Assembly: GCA_963978235.1 (NCBI GenBank)
Contig: CAXBQM010000019.1
Location: forward strand, 1 to 17,527
DNA: 17,527 nt
Direction of reading: 5' to 3'
From: UBA7398 sp963978235
Lineage (GTDB): Bacteria > Actinomycetota > Actinomycetes > Nanopelagicales > Nanopelagicaceae
Position numbers and translations under genes: made by a program. Below, one piece after another: positions 7,278 to 16,000 of this stretch (position 1 is its first letter; each line of letters begins with the position of its first letter). The notes under the pieces were generated by a model that was not told the DNA's origin, did not search any database, and saw nothing but the letters and a program-made list of their open reading frames with translations.

Positions 7278-10200
7278 GAGCTTTTTGAAACTTTAAGAGC
7301 GAGTCCGAGTTCATTGTCGCCAAGTGACAATGAGTTATCTCGGTTCATTGAGATAGCTAAAACTTCTTGTGATATTTCACCAGCATGGCCATCGATTGCT
7401 TTCGCTACGTCGGCGGAAGCGTTCCACGCCAAAGCAATTCGGTCGGTAACTTCAAGACCTACGCGTTTTCGCTCATCTTGAACCGCTCTAATGACCTCTC
7501 GCACAAATCCGGCTTCAATCAGAGCCGGGGTGAGCGCGAGATCGAGCGCAACGCTCTCGCCAGAATGACTTGTGACCGACCATCCTTCTCGAGGCGTTTC
7601 GGTAATAACGAGATCTGCCTCAGAGATTTCGGCACGTTGAACCTCGCCACTGCTCTGCTGGTAAGAGAGATGTACAACTTTTTCGCTGCGCAGTTCTTGA
7701 ACAAACTTCTCTGGATCAATTGACGTGAGCGCTTTCGCAATTGCTTGAACGTCTGCGCCGTAACGTGCGCCAAGCGAACGGAAATTTGCTTTGATGGTGA
7801 TATCAACCAATCCGCCACCTGCTGTTGCTAAATCATCAAGCACGAGAACGTTGAGTTCATCAGCAATTTGATCTTTTAATTGTTGATCAAGTGCCGTCCA
7901 TCCTGGTGCAGAGATCAACGCGCGGGAGAGCGGCTGTCGAATTTTCACCTGTGACTCGGCGCGAGATGCTCTTCCTAATTCAACCAGCCTTCTCGTTTGC
8001 GCAACGTGTGATGAAAGTGCAGCATCAATCAACTCGGACTGAACTTTTGGAAAATCAGCTAAATGAACTGAATCAACGACGTGGTTATGAACTGGTCGGA
8101 TTAATTCTTGCCAGACATGTTCGGTAATAAATGGAACTAGTGGCGACATCAGTAGCGTGAGTTTTTCGAGACATTCATAGAGCGTCTCTAACGCCATGAC
8201 GTCGCCATCCCAGAATCTGCGACGAGAACGGCGGACGTACCAGTTTGATAAATCGTCGATAAATGTTGCCAGATGTTTTCCTGCGCTCTGGGAATCAAAG
8301 TTTTCTAGCGCAGAATCGACGTTTCCAATCACTTGGTGAAGTTCGGAGATGATCCAACGGTCCATCATGGGTCGATTCGCGATTGGCGATGGCGAAGTAG
8401 GAAGAGTGAAGTGAGAAGCGCGCGCGTAGAGTGCGAGGAACGAAACGGTATTCCAATAAGTAAGTAACGTTTTTCGCACTACATCTGAGATCGCATCATG
8501 TCCCACACGACGGGCGCTCCACGGTGAGCCGGCAGCGAGCATGTACCAGCGGACCGCATCGGCTCCATGTTGATCCATCAATGGAATTGGCTCGAGCACA
8601 TTTCCCAGGTGCTTGCTCATCTTTCGGCCATCTTTATCCAAGATATGTCCAAGGCAGAGCACGGTGCGATAAGAGGATTTATCAAATACCAGAGTTCCAA
8701 TCGCCATCAATGTGTAAAACCACCCACGGGTTTGATCAATTGCTTCACAAATAAAATCGGCCGGATACGACTCATTAAATTTTTCAATTGAGCCAGGCGC
8801 ATGAGGGTAACCCCATTGAGCAAATGGCATCGCACCCGAGTCATACCAGCAATCAATAACTTCACTCACACGCACCATCGTTGATGCACATTCTGCGCAT
8901 TGAAAAGTTATCTCGTCGACAAATGGTCGATGTGGATTGATTGATGTGAGATCTTTTCCAGCTAACTTACTCAACTCTTTGAGGGAACTCACGCAGAGTT
9001 CATGTTTATTTTCACAACGCCAAATGGGGAGCGGTGTTCCCCAGAATCGGTTTCGCGAAACTGCCCAATCGATATTGTTCGTTAACCAATCACCATAGCG
9101 ACCGGTCTTAATAGTTTCCGGATGCCAATCAGTCGCAGTGTTCTCTCGAACCAGAGCGGTTTTGATCTGCGTCGTTCGGATATACCACGATGGTTGTGCG
9201 TAATAAATAAGAACCGTATGGCATCGCCAGCAATGTGGATACGAGTGTTCATAAGGCTGATGCTTAAATAATTTTCCAGAAGTTTTGAGCGCTTTTACTA
9301 AAGGTTTATCGGCTTCTTTAAAGAAGAGACCTCCGACCAGATCCAAATCGGCTTCAAAATGGCCGTTGGGAAGGACGGGATTTACTACGGGAAGTCCGTA
9401 AGCGCGACAGACTTGTAAATCATCAGCGCCAAATGCCGGTGATTGATGAACGAGCCCGGTTCCATCTTCGACTGTGACGTAATCTGCCAACACCACAAAG
9501 TGAGAATGTGGAATTTCAACGAGATCAAATGGACGTTCATAAGTTGTCTTTTCCAGATCTTTTCCTACAACTCTTTCGATGATCTCGTGTTCCGGAGCAA
9601 CTCGCCCGATTAACTCCTCTGCGACAATGACGACTTCGGACTCTTCTTCTCTCTTAATTCGCGCAACCACATACGTGACGTGTGGATTTGCGGCAACTGC
9701 AGTATTTGAAACAAGAGTCCACGGCGTAGTTGTCCAGACAAGCAGTGAGGCGTTGTGCGCCGCGAATGGTCCGGATGTTACGGGGAATCGCACATATACC
9801 GATGGGTCAGTAACCGTCTCATACCCTTGCGCTAATTCGTGATCGGATAAACCTGTTCCGCATCGCGGACAATATGGTGCAACGCGATGATCTTGAACCA
9901 GCAGCCCCTTCTTCCAAATTTCAGAGAGTGACCACCAGACACTTTCAATATATTCCGACGACATCGTCCAATACGCTTGATCAAAGTCGACCCAAAAACC
10001 CATGCGCTCGGTCATCGCTTCAAACTCTGCAACATGTCGCTGCACTGATTCGCGACACTTCTCATTAAATTCAGCAATGCCGAATTTTTCGATATCACCT
10101 TTGCCAGAGAAACCAAGTTCTTTTTCAACAGCAATCTCTACTGGTAAGCCATGACAATCCCAACCAGCATTACGAATGACATGCTTGCCTTTCATCGTGT

Positions 10201-10435
10201 GAAAGCGCGGAAAGACATCTTTAAATACGCGCGCTTCAATGTGATGAGTTCCAGGTTTTCCGTTAGCAGTAGGTGGGCCTTCGTAAAAAGTCCATGAATC
10301 TCCACCTGTGCGAGCGGCAACGCTGGCTTCGAAGATTTTTTTCTCACGCCAAAATTTCAAAATTTCATGTTCGGTTTTTGGAAGATCGATCTGAGGAGCA
10401 ATAGCTCTAAATGGTGATGCGTTATCAGTACTCAT
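7274..10435 (-). CDS. ileS: Isoleucyl-tRNA synthetase
   Basis: IleS charges tRNA-Ile and edits misactivated valine. The protein is 1053 residues, the long actinobacterial/eukaryote-like form. The ATP-binding HIGH-equivalent is PTANGKPGTHH (residues 55-65). The CP1 editing domain contains TTTPWTL and GTGLVHQSPAFGADD. A zinc-type knuckle YCPRCGTGLSDHE, the second signature DGRKMSKHLGN, and a C-terminal anticodon-binding region are also visible. The reading frame stays open about 23 codons further upstream, but that stretch is the T-box RNA. The correct start is the ATG at 10435-10433, six bases after AGGGAG, with N-terminus STDNASPFRAIAPQ. Its stop overlaps the yggT stop by four bases. Transcription opposes all other genes in the window. 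Confidence 0.98.
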   Translation of the reverse strand: MSTDNASPFRAIAPQIDLPKTEHEILKFWREKKIFEASVAARTGGDSWTFYEGPPTANGKPGTHHIEARVFKDVFPRFHTMKGKHVIRNAGWDCHGLPVEIAVEKELGFSGKGDIEKFGIAEFNEKCRESVQRHVAEFEAMTERMGFWVDFDQAYWTMSSEYIESVWWSLSEIWKKGLLVQDHRVAPYCPRCGTGLSDHELAQGYETVTDPSVYVRFPVTSGPFAAHNASLLVWTTTPWTLVSNTAVAANPHVTYVVARIKREEESEVVIVAEELIGRVAPEHEIIERVVGKDLEKTTYERPFDLVEIPHSHFVVLADYVTVEDGTGLVHQSPAFGADDLQVCRAYGLPVVNPVLPNGHFEADLDLVGGLFFKEADKPLVKALKTSGKLFKHQPYEHSYPHCWRCHTVLIYYAQPSWYIRTTQIKTALVRENTATDWHPETIKTGRYGDWLTNNIDWAVSRNRFWGTPLPIWRCENKHELCVSSLKELSKLAGKDLTSINPHRPFVDEITFQCAECASTMVRVSEVIDCWYDSGAMPFAQWGYPHAPGSIEKFNESYPADFICEAIDQTRGWFYTLMAIGTLVFDKSSYRTVLCLGHILDKDGRKMSKHLGNVLEPIPLMDQHGADAVRWYMLAAGSPWSARRVGHDAISDVVRKTLLTYWNTVSFLALYARASHFTLPTSPSPIANRPMMDRWIISELHQVIGNVDSALENFDSQSAGKHLATFIDDLSNWYVRRSRRRFWDGDVMALETLYECLEKLTLLMSPLVPFITEHVWQELIRPVHNHVVDSVHLADFPKVQSELIDAALSSHVAQTRRLVELGRASRAESQVKIRQPLSRALISAPGWTALDQQLKDQIADELNVLVLDDLATAGGGLVDITIKANFRSLGARYGADVQAIAKALTSIDPEKFVQELRSEKVVHLSYQQSSGEVQRAEISEADLVITETPREGWSVTSHSGESVALDLALTPALIEAGFVREVIRAVQDERKRVGLEVTDRIALAWNASADVAKAIDGHAGEISQEVLAISMNRDNSLSLGDNELGLALKVSKSS

Positions 10436-10441
10436 TACCGT

Positions 10442-10447
10442 CTCCCT
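10442..10447 (-). promoter_or_regulatory. ileS Shine-Dalgarno, target of T-box sequestration
   Basis: Read on the minus strand, AGGGAG lies six bases before the ileS ATG. It fixes that start codon. It is also complementary to TCCCT at 10479-10475, the 3' arm of the upstream T-box antisequestrator, so the same bases can hide or expose the ribosome binding site. Confidence 0.75.
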
Positions 10448-10627
10448 GGTTCGCAACGTCGTATTACTCGTTGGAGGGACGGTTCTTTCAAACCGCGGTA
10501 CCACCCGCCTTGCGCGTCTCTCGCGCCACTTACTTATTTCGGCTCGTTCTACTCAGAGTCGGATTTCTTCGGCGACATCTCTTATCAGCCGAGGTAATCC
10601 GAGATCTTTTCTTCGAGCGGCTCTGAG
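10442..10627 (-). promoter_or_regulatory. T-box riboswitch leader of ileS (translational type)
   Basis: The minus strand carries GGGTGGTACCGCG at 10506-10494, the T-box consensus, with TGGT suited to the ACCA end of tRNA-Ile. The antisequestrator can form from GGG (10506-10504) with CCC (10478-10476), bulge TGGTACC, and GCGGTT (10496-10491) with AACCGT (10484-10479). The alternative fold pairs TCCCT (10479-10475) with the Shine-Dalgarno (10447-10443). Upstream, CTCAGAG (10627-10621) pairs with CTCTGAG (10558-10552), enclosing TCGGATT/AATCCGA and TCGGC/GCCGA: a Stem I. A likely specifier is AUC at 10564-10562; its exact loop position is uncertain. A GCGCG/CGCGC hairpin (10526-10512) separates the two parts. 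No terminator U-run exists, so control is translational, as known for actinobacterial ileS. Confidence 0.9.
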
Positions 10628-10661
10628 GTGATTGCCTCATCGTCGCCTGTTCGAAGCCCCG

Positions 10662-10667
10662 ATTCTA
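10662..10667 (-). promoter_or_regulatory. Candidate -10 box of the ileS leader transcript
   Basis: TAGAAT on the minus strand (10667-10662) fits TANNNT and would start transcription near 10655, about 28 bases before T-box Stem I. No clear -35 is seen. It overlaps an inverted repeat CCCGAT/ATCGGG (10658-10663 and 10672-10677), which could be an operator or chance. Confidence 0.4.
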
Positions 10668-10710
10668 ATGCATCGGGTGAGGCGGAATGGCTTTTCGTTC
10701 CCAGAGCGCA

Positions 10711-10716
10711 TAACCT
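10711..10716 (+). promoter_or_regulatory. Candidate -10 box for the DksA-like gene (leaderless)
   Basis: TAACCT ends eight bases before the GTG at 10725. There is no Shine-Dalgarno in between. The same hexamer with the same 8-base gap and a GTG start occurs before dnaE (13013-13018), which strengthens the reading of both as leaderless starts. Confidence 0.45.
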
Positions 10717-10724
10717 TCGCGGCT

Positions 10725-11543
10725 GTGCCATTGAAAAAACTTCTCAAAAAAGTAGCGAAGAAAGCGGCGAAACCTGCCGCAAAGAAATCTCCTGCTAAAA
10801 AACCAGTGACCAAAAAACCTGCCGCTAAAAAGCCCGCAGGTAAACCAGCAGCAAAAAAGGCACCAGTCAAAAAGGCACCAGCAAAAAAGGCGCCAGTTAA
10901 AAAGGCTCCAGCAAAGAAGTTGCCGGCAAAGAAAGCGCCAGTGCGCCCCATCATCAAAGCGCCAAATAAAACTGCGCTCACTTCAAGTACAGCAAAAGGT
11001 GGCGCAACCACAATCTCTGTATACAAGCCAGAGATCGAAGAACAAGCAGCAGCAGTTGTGGAAGAGAAGCGGTTATTACTCACACCACCACCACGCCCAG
11101 TAAAAACTGGAAAGAAGATTGCGCCGCTCAAACCAATTAAAGCTGCACCGGCTCCGCTGGTTGTCAAAGATTCTGAGGAGACATGGAGCGCATCGGAACT
11201 TAAAGCGATTCGATCAGAAATTGCAAAAGATCTCATTCGCCTCAAAGCCGAACTCAAGGAAGTTGAAAGTGAGATGGACGATCTCATTGCCGCGTCAGGC
11301 GTAGGTGCGGGCGATGATCAAGCGGATGCCGGAACAAAGACCTTTGAACGCGAACATGAGATGTCACTTGTTTATAACGCTCGAGATATGGTGTTACAAA
11401 CTGAACGAGCGCTCGATCGAATTGATACGAAAACTTATGGTCGATGCGAAGATTGTGGAAACGCAATTGGTAAAGCTCGACTTCAAGTATTTCCTCGCGC
11501 AACCTTATGTATGGTCTGCAAGCAGAAGGAAGAGCGTCGCTGA
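10725..11543 (+). CDS. DksA/TraR-type zinc-finger protein with a histone-H1-like Lys/Ala/Pro tail
   Basis: The C-terminal third is a DksA/TraR domain: a coiled-coil hairpin (about residues 155-235) and a C4 zinc finger with Cys241/Cys244 (CEDC) and Cys262/Cys265 (CMVC). Such proteins enter the RNA polymerase secondary channel. At the hairpin tip DDQADAGT aligns with DPVDRAS of E. coli DksA, keeping both Asp but with Gly for the Ala. Residues 1-72 are almost entirely Lys, Ala, Pro and Val (KKAPVKKAPAKK), like histone H1 or mycobacterial HupB tails, and probably bind DNA non-specifically. The frame stays open upstream to 10632, but that part lies in the ileS leader. GTG 10725 (MPLKKLLKK) is preferred. 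The gene precedes and overlaps lspA. The cellular role is inferred from domains only. Confidence 0.85.
   Translation: MPLKKLLKKVAKKAAKPAAKKSPAKKPVTKKPAAKKPAGKPAAKKAPVKKAPAKKAPVKKAPAKKLPAKKAPVRPIIKAPNKTALTSSTAKGGATTISVYKPEIEEQAAAVVEEKRLLLTPPPRPVKTGKKIAPLKPIKAAPAPLVVKDSEETWSASELKAIRSEIAKDLIRLKAELKEVESEMDDLIAASGVGAGDDQADAGTKTFEREHEMSLVYNARDMVLQTERALDRIDTKTYGRCEDCGNAIGKARLQVFPRATLCMVCKQKEERR
10851..10942 (+). repeat. Degenerate 12-bp-period repeat encoding KKAP units
   Basis: Units of the type AAAAAGGCACCAGT/GC recur in frame and encode KKAPV/KKAPA. Copies differ mostly at third positions, so the peptide pattern appears to be kept by selection while DNA drifts. It is part of the larger basic tail at 10731-10940 of the DksA-like protein. 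Confidence 0.7.
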
Positions 11544-12067
11544 TCGCGCATCAGAAAAAAGTCCGCACGCTAATTTTTGCGTGTGCGTCAGCAGTGTTTC
11601 TTCTTGATATAGCAACAAAAAAGTGGGCAGAGAATAATCTGCAGGGAAATACTCCAATTAAAGTCATTGGAAATTTTTTGCAATTTACTTACACCACAAA
11701 TTCTGGCGCGGCATTTAGTTTGGCGACTAATGCCACAGTTTTCCTTTCGAGTTTTGCATTGATCGTGGCGGCCGCCGCTATTTACTTTGCGCGAAAAATT
11801 ACCTCTCGAGCGTGGGGAATAGTTGCCGGTCTTCTCCTCGGGGGAATTGCAGGCAATCTCTGGAATCGACTCTTCTCGCCGCCCGGGCGGTTAGCCGGTG
11901 AAGTCGTAGATTGGATTGAGTTACCGCATTGGCCAATCTTCAACATTGCCGATACGGCGGTGGTCTGCGCTGCCGCACTGGTTTTTCTTTTGGCCATTCT
12001 TGATAAGCCGCCATATATATCCAATAGAAATATTTCAAGTAAAAGTGATAGCGATCCCTTGTCATGA
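11507..12067 (+). CDS. lspA: LspA-like lipoprotein signal peptidase with a catalytic Asp replaced by Asn
   Basis: LspA cleaves signal peptides of diacylglyceryl-modified prolipoproteins in the membrane. The 186-residue product has four predicted helices. Family landmarks are FLLDIATKKW (Asp34), TTNSGAAFSL (62-72), GGIAGNLWNRLF (112-123) and FNIADTAVV (145-153). In the family the third block reads GNxxDR, whose Asp is one of the two catalytic aspartates. Here the codon is AAT, giving Asn120; the second, Asp149, is present. The tail SPPGRLAGEVVDWIELPHWP matches actinobacterial LspA, so the alignment is secure. ATG 11507 overlaps the upstream gene by 37 bases and lacks a Shine-Dalgarno. A CTG at 11540, after AAGGAAGAG and overlapping the upstream stop, is a possible non-standard start. 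Confidence 0.9.
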   Translation: MYGLQAEGRASLIAHQKKVRTLIFACASAVFLLDIATKKWAENNLQGNTPIKVIGNFLQFTYTTNSGAAFSLATNATVFLSSFALIVAAAAIYFARKITSRAWGIVAGLLLGGIAGNLWNRLFSPPGRLAGEVVDWIELPHWPIFNIADTAVVCAAALVFLLAILDKPPYISNRNISSKSDSDPLS

Positions 12068-13008
12068 TGGCCCAACGCGAAAGCAAAATAATCTCAATCC
12101 CAGAAGGTTTAGCTGGCGAGCGAATTGATAGCGCACTCTCTCGATTACTTGGCCTATCTCGCACGGTGGTCGCATCATTAATTGACTCTGATGATATTTC
12201 GCTCAATGGAAAAGTTGCTACGAAATCAGATCGAGTCAGTACTAACGATCACATTGAAGTACTTCTTCCCGAACCTGCAAGTAGTTCAACGCTTACCGCG
12301 ACACCGATTGAAAATTTAGAGGTATTACATGATGACGAACATGTCATCGTTATCAATAAACCAGTTGGCGTAGCGGCTCACCCCAGTCCAGGATGGAAAG
12401 GCGCAACTGTAAGTGGTGCGCTACTTGCTGCTGGTTATACCGTTTCAACAAGTGGCGCTCCGGAACGACAAGGAATTGTCCATCGACTGGATGTTGGAAC
12501 GAGTGGCTTAATGGTGGTTGCAAAAACGGAACGCGCATATACCGGTTTAAAAGATCAATTTAGATTTCGCACAGTTGCCAAGATTTATCATGCGTTAGCA
12601 CAAGGGCATATGGATCCATCGTCTGGAACCATTGATGCGCCAATCGATCGTCATCCGCGTGATGATTATCGCTTTGCAGTGGTAGCCGATGGCAAACCGA
12701 GTATCACTCACTACGAGGCGTTGGAGTTTTTTCCAGCCGCAACGTTGATGAAAGTTGAATTGGAGACGGGGCGGACTCATCAAATCCGAGTGCATTTCTC
12801 GGCGCTTCGCCACCCATTGGTTGGCGACCTCACCTACGGTGCAGATCCCACGCTGGCAGCGAAAATTTCGCTGAAACGACCTTGGCTTCATGCGATGGAG
12901 TTGCGATTTTCCCACCCGATCAATGGCGAGCAATTATCGTTTCAAGTGCCTTACCCCGATGACCTCAAAACGGCGTTGGCGTTGCTCTCCGATAAGAGTC
13001 CTAGCTAG
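12064..13008 (+). CDS. rluD: RluA/RluD family 23S rRNA pseudouridine synthase
   Basis: The enzyme isomerises specific uridines of 23S rRNA to pseudouridine. Residues about 12-70 form an S4 RNA-binding domain (LAGERIDSALSRLLGLSRT, then SLNGK). The catalytic domain has VINKPVGVAAHP, the active-site block HRLDVGTSGL with nucleophile Asp143, and ETGRTHQIRVHFSALRHPLVGD. At 314 residues it has the normal length and all core motifs. RluD (helix 69) is the likeliest subfamily because of the S4 domain and the conserved lspA-rluD order, but exact target uridines cannot be read from sequence. The ATG overlaps the lspA stop (ATGA); a second ATG follows directly at 12067. Confidence 0.93.
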   Translation: MMAQRESKIISIPEGLAGERIDSALSRLLGLSRTVVASLIDSDDISLNGKVATKSDRVSTNDHIEVLLPEPASSSTLTATPIENLEVLHDDEHVIVINKPVGVAAHPSPGWKGATVSGALLAAGYTVSTSGAPERQGIVHRLDVGTSGLMVVAKTERAYTGLKDQFRFRTVAKIYHALAQGHMDPSSGTIDAPIDRHPRDDYRFAVVADGKPSITHYEALEFFPAATLMKVELETGRTHQIRVHFSALRHPLVGDLTYGADPTLAAKISLKRPWLHAMELRFSHPINGEQLSFQVPYPDDLKTALALLSDKSPS

Positions 13009-13012
13009 GCAG

Positions 13013-13018
13013 TAACCT
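13013..13018 (+). promoter_or_regulatory. Candidate -10 box for leaderless dnaE mRNA
   Basis: TAACCT ends eight bases before the dnaE GTG, with no Shine-Dalgarno between. The same hexamer and spacing precede the DksA-like gene. The 18-base rluD-dnaE gap also contains part of a perfect palindrome CCTAGCTAGG (13000-13009) overlapping the rluD stop. Confidence 0.4.
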
Positions 13019-13026
13019 CGCCAACC

Positions 13027-16000
13027 GTGAGCGGGAAGAGATCATCGGCATCGGAGAACTTTGTTCATCTCCATGTCCACACTGAATACTCGATGCTCGA
13101 TGGCGCCGCGAGATTAAAGGATTTATCGGCAGAAGTAGCTCGGCAAGAGATGCCAGCGATTGCTATGACAGATCACGGCAATGTCTTTGGCGCTTTTGAT
13201 TTCTATAAGCAGATGAAAAAAGCAGGCGTCAAACCAATTATTGGAATTGAAGCGTATATCGCACCAGAGAATCGGTTCGAAAAGAAAAGAGTGAAATGGG
13301 CTGAAGGTGGCGAGGATGATGTCTCGGGCGGTGGCGCATACACCCACATGACGCTTCTGGCATATAACAATATTGGGTTAGCAAATTTGTATCGACTCTC
13401 ATCGTTGGCTTCGCTTGAAGGGTTTTATTACAAACCTCGAATGGATCGAGAACTACTTGCCCAATATTCAGAAGGTTTAATTGCCACAACTGGTTGTCCT
13501 GGTGGCGAGATTCAAACCCGCATTCGAATGGGTGCTTACGAGGAAGCGCGAAATGCCGCCGGTGAATTTCGAGAAATATTTGGTGCAAATAATTTCTATA
13601 TTGAATTGATGGACCACAATCTTGAGATTGAACGAAGAGCGAAAGAAGATCTCCTTCGTTTAAGTAAAGATCTTGGATTGCCGTTAGTTGCGACCAACGA
13701 TCTGCACTACACATTTGCCGAAGATGCCACAGCGCATGAAGCGCTGCTCTGTATCCAATCCGGATCGACATTGGCAGATCCCAAGAGATTTAAGTTTGAA
13801 AACGGTGAGTTTTACTTAAAGAGCGCTGCGCAAATGCGAGCGTTATTTTCCGAATTGCCTCAAGCCTGCGATAACACGCTCCTCATCGCAGAACGATGCG
13901 AAGTATCGCTCCGTGAAAATGAGAACCTGTTGCCGAAATTTACTGTTCCCGATGGTGAGACCGAAGTGTCGTGGTTAATTAAGAAATCTGAAGCTGGCTT
14001 ACGTGATCGGTGCGGTGAAAATCCAGAACCGAAATATGTAGAACGGTTAGCGTATGAATTAGATGTTATGAGCAAAATGGGATTTGCGGGTTACTTTTTA
14101 GTTGTTGCAGACCTTGTTGCTTACGCGAGATCGCAGAACATTTGGGTTGGACCTGGTCGTGGTTCAGCAGCCGGTTCGCTCGTTTCATACAGTTTAGGAA
14201 TTACTGGACTTGATCCCATTAAACATGGACTGCTCTTCGAGCGATTCCTTAACCCAGAACGTATCTCCATGCCTGATATCGATCTAGATTTCGACGAGCG
14301 CCGCCGTGGCGACATGATTCGGTACGCAACGGAAAAATATGGCGAAGATCGGGTAGCCCAGATCATTACCTATGGCACCATCAAATCGAAACAAGCAATC
14401 AAAGATTCAACTCGAGTTCTTGGTTATCCCTATGCAGCGGGCGATAAATTAACAAAAGCGTTACCACCATCAGTGATGGGTAAAGATATTTCTCTTGCCG
14501 GTGTCTTTGATATAGAAGATGAACGTTTCAGTGAGGCGAGTGAGTTCCGGACTCTTTATGAAACTGATCCCGATTCAAAACGAATTGTTGACACAGCGCG
14601 TGGCATTGAAGGTTTGAAACGACAATGGGGAGTACATGCTGCTGGTGTGATTCTCAGTAAAGAACCATTGATAGATGTCATACCAATTCATCGCCGGGAA
14701 GCAGATGGCGCGGTTATTACCCAATTTGATATGGGTGCATGTGAAGCAACCGGTTTGTTGAAGATGGATTTCCTTGGTCTACGAAATCTTTCAGTGATTG
14801 ATGATTGCCTCAGAAATATCAGAATTAATTCTGGAACAAGCGTGGATTTATATGCCATCCCGCTGGATGATAAAAAGACATTTCAACTTGTAGGTAAGGG
14901 CGAAACGCTTGGCGTTTTCCAACTCGATGGCGCTCCAATGCGAGCGTTGCTCCGCTCAATGGCCCCAGATTCATTTGAAGATATCTCCGCAGTACTTGCG
15001 CTCTATCGTCCTGGCCCGATGGGAGTTAACTCGCATAACGAATATGCGGATCGAAAAAATAAACGGAAGAAAGTTGAGCCGATTCATCCAGAGTTATCGG
15101 AACCGCTGCATGAAATTTTGGGCGATACGTATGGCTTAATTGTTTATCAAGAGCAAGTAATGGCTATTGCACAAAAAGTTGCTGGCTTCTCACTCGGTCG
15201 CGCAGATTTACTTCGCAAAGCAATGGGAAAAAAGAATAAAGAAATTCTCGATAAAGAATATGTCAATTTCGAAGCCGGAATGAAAAAGAATGGGTATTCA
15301 GAGATTGCGATAAGTAAATTGTGGGAGACGTTGATTCCGTTCTCGGATTATGCATTTAATCGAGCCCACACAGCAGGGTATGGCTTAGTCTCGTATTGGA
15401 CGGCATACCTCAAGGCGAATTTTCCAACCGAATATATGGCTGCGCTACTTACTAGCGTCCGTGATGACAAGGATAAAAGCGCGCAATATCTCAATGAATG
15501 TCGCCGAATGGGCATCAAAGTCTTACCTCCCGATGTCAACGAATCGTTTGCGGATTACACACCGATTCAGAACGATATTCGATTTGGCTTGGCCGCTATC
15601 CGTAACGTAGGTGAAAACGTTGTTGCTTCCATCGCAAAAAATCGCGACCAAAAAGGTCGCTACACATCTTTCTTGGATTTTCTTGCAAAGGTTGACGTCG
15701 TTGTTTGTAATAAGAAAACTATTGAATCGCTGATTAAAGCTGGTGCCTTTGATTCACTCGGCCATACTCGTAAAGGTTTAATGGCGATATATCTGGAAGC
15801 AATCGATTCGGTAATGGAAACAAAACGAGCAGAATCAATTGGACAGTTCGATTTGTTTGGTTCCATTGAAACCGCAGAAACGCAGGGAATCTCGGTAGAA
15901 ATTCCAAAAGAGGAATGGGAGAAATCCCTTCTCTTAACGTATGAGCGAGAAATGCTCGGTCTCTATGTATCAGATCACCCGCTCCTTGGAGTAGAGCACG

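Noticed and set aside
10436..10504. N-terminal extension of ileS (about 23 extra codons)
   Set aside because: These codons are the T-box and Shine-Dalgarno region; the ATG at 10435 has an ideal ribosome binding site and a family-like N-terminus.
10658..10677. CCCGAT/ATCGGG hairpin as an intrinsic terminator
   Set aside because: Only 6 bp with an 8-base loop and no U-tract; it lies between divergent promoters where no terminator is needed.
10632..10724. Upstream TTG start for the DksA-like gene
   Set aside because: The extra 31 codons lie over the ileS leader and its promoter, show no family similarity, and the Lys/Ala-rich start begins at GTG 10725.
10637..11287. Long open frame on the minus strand opposite the DksA-like gene
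   Set aside because: Its Phe/Ala/Gly-rich repeats are the antisense of the Lys/Ala/Pro repeat; no start signal or family features.
13238..13771. Minus-strand open frame opposite dnaE
   Set aside because: It is a shadow of the strongly conserved PHP domain, with no motifs of its own.
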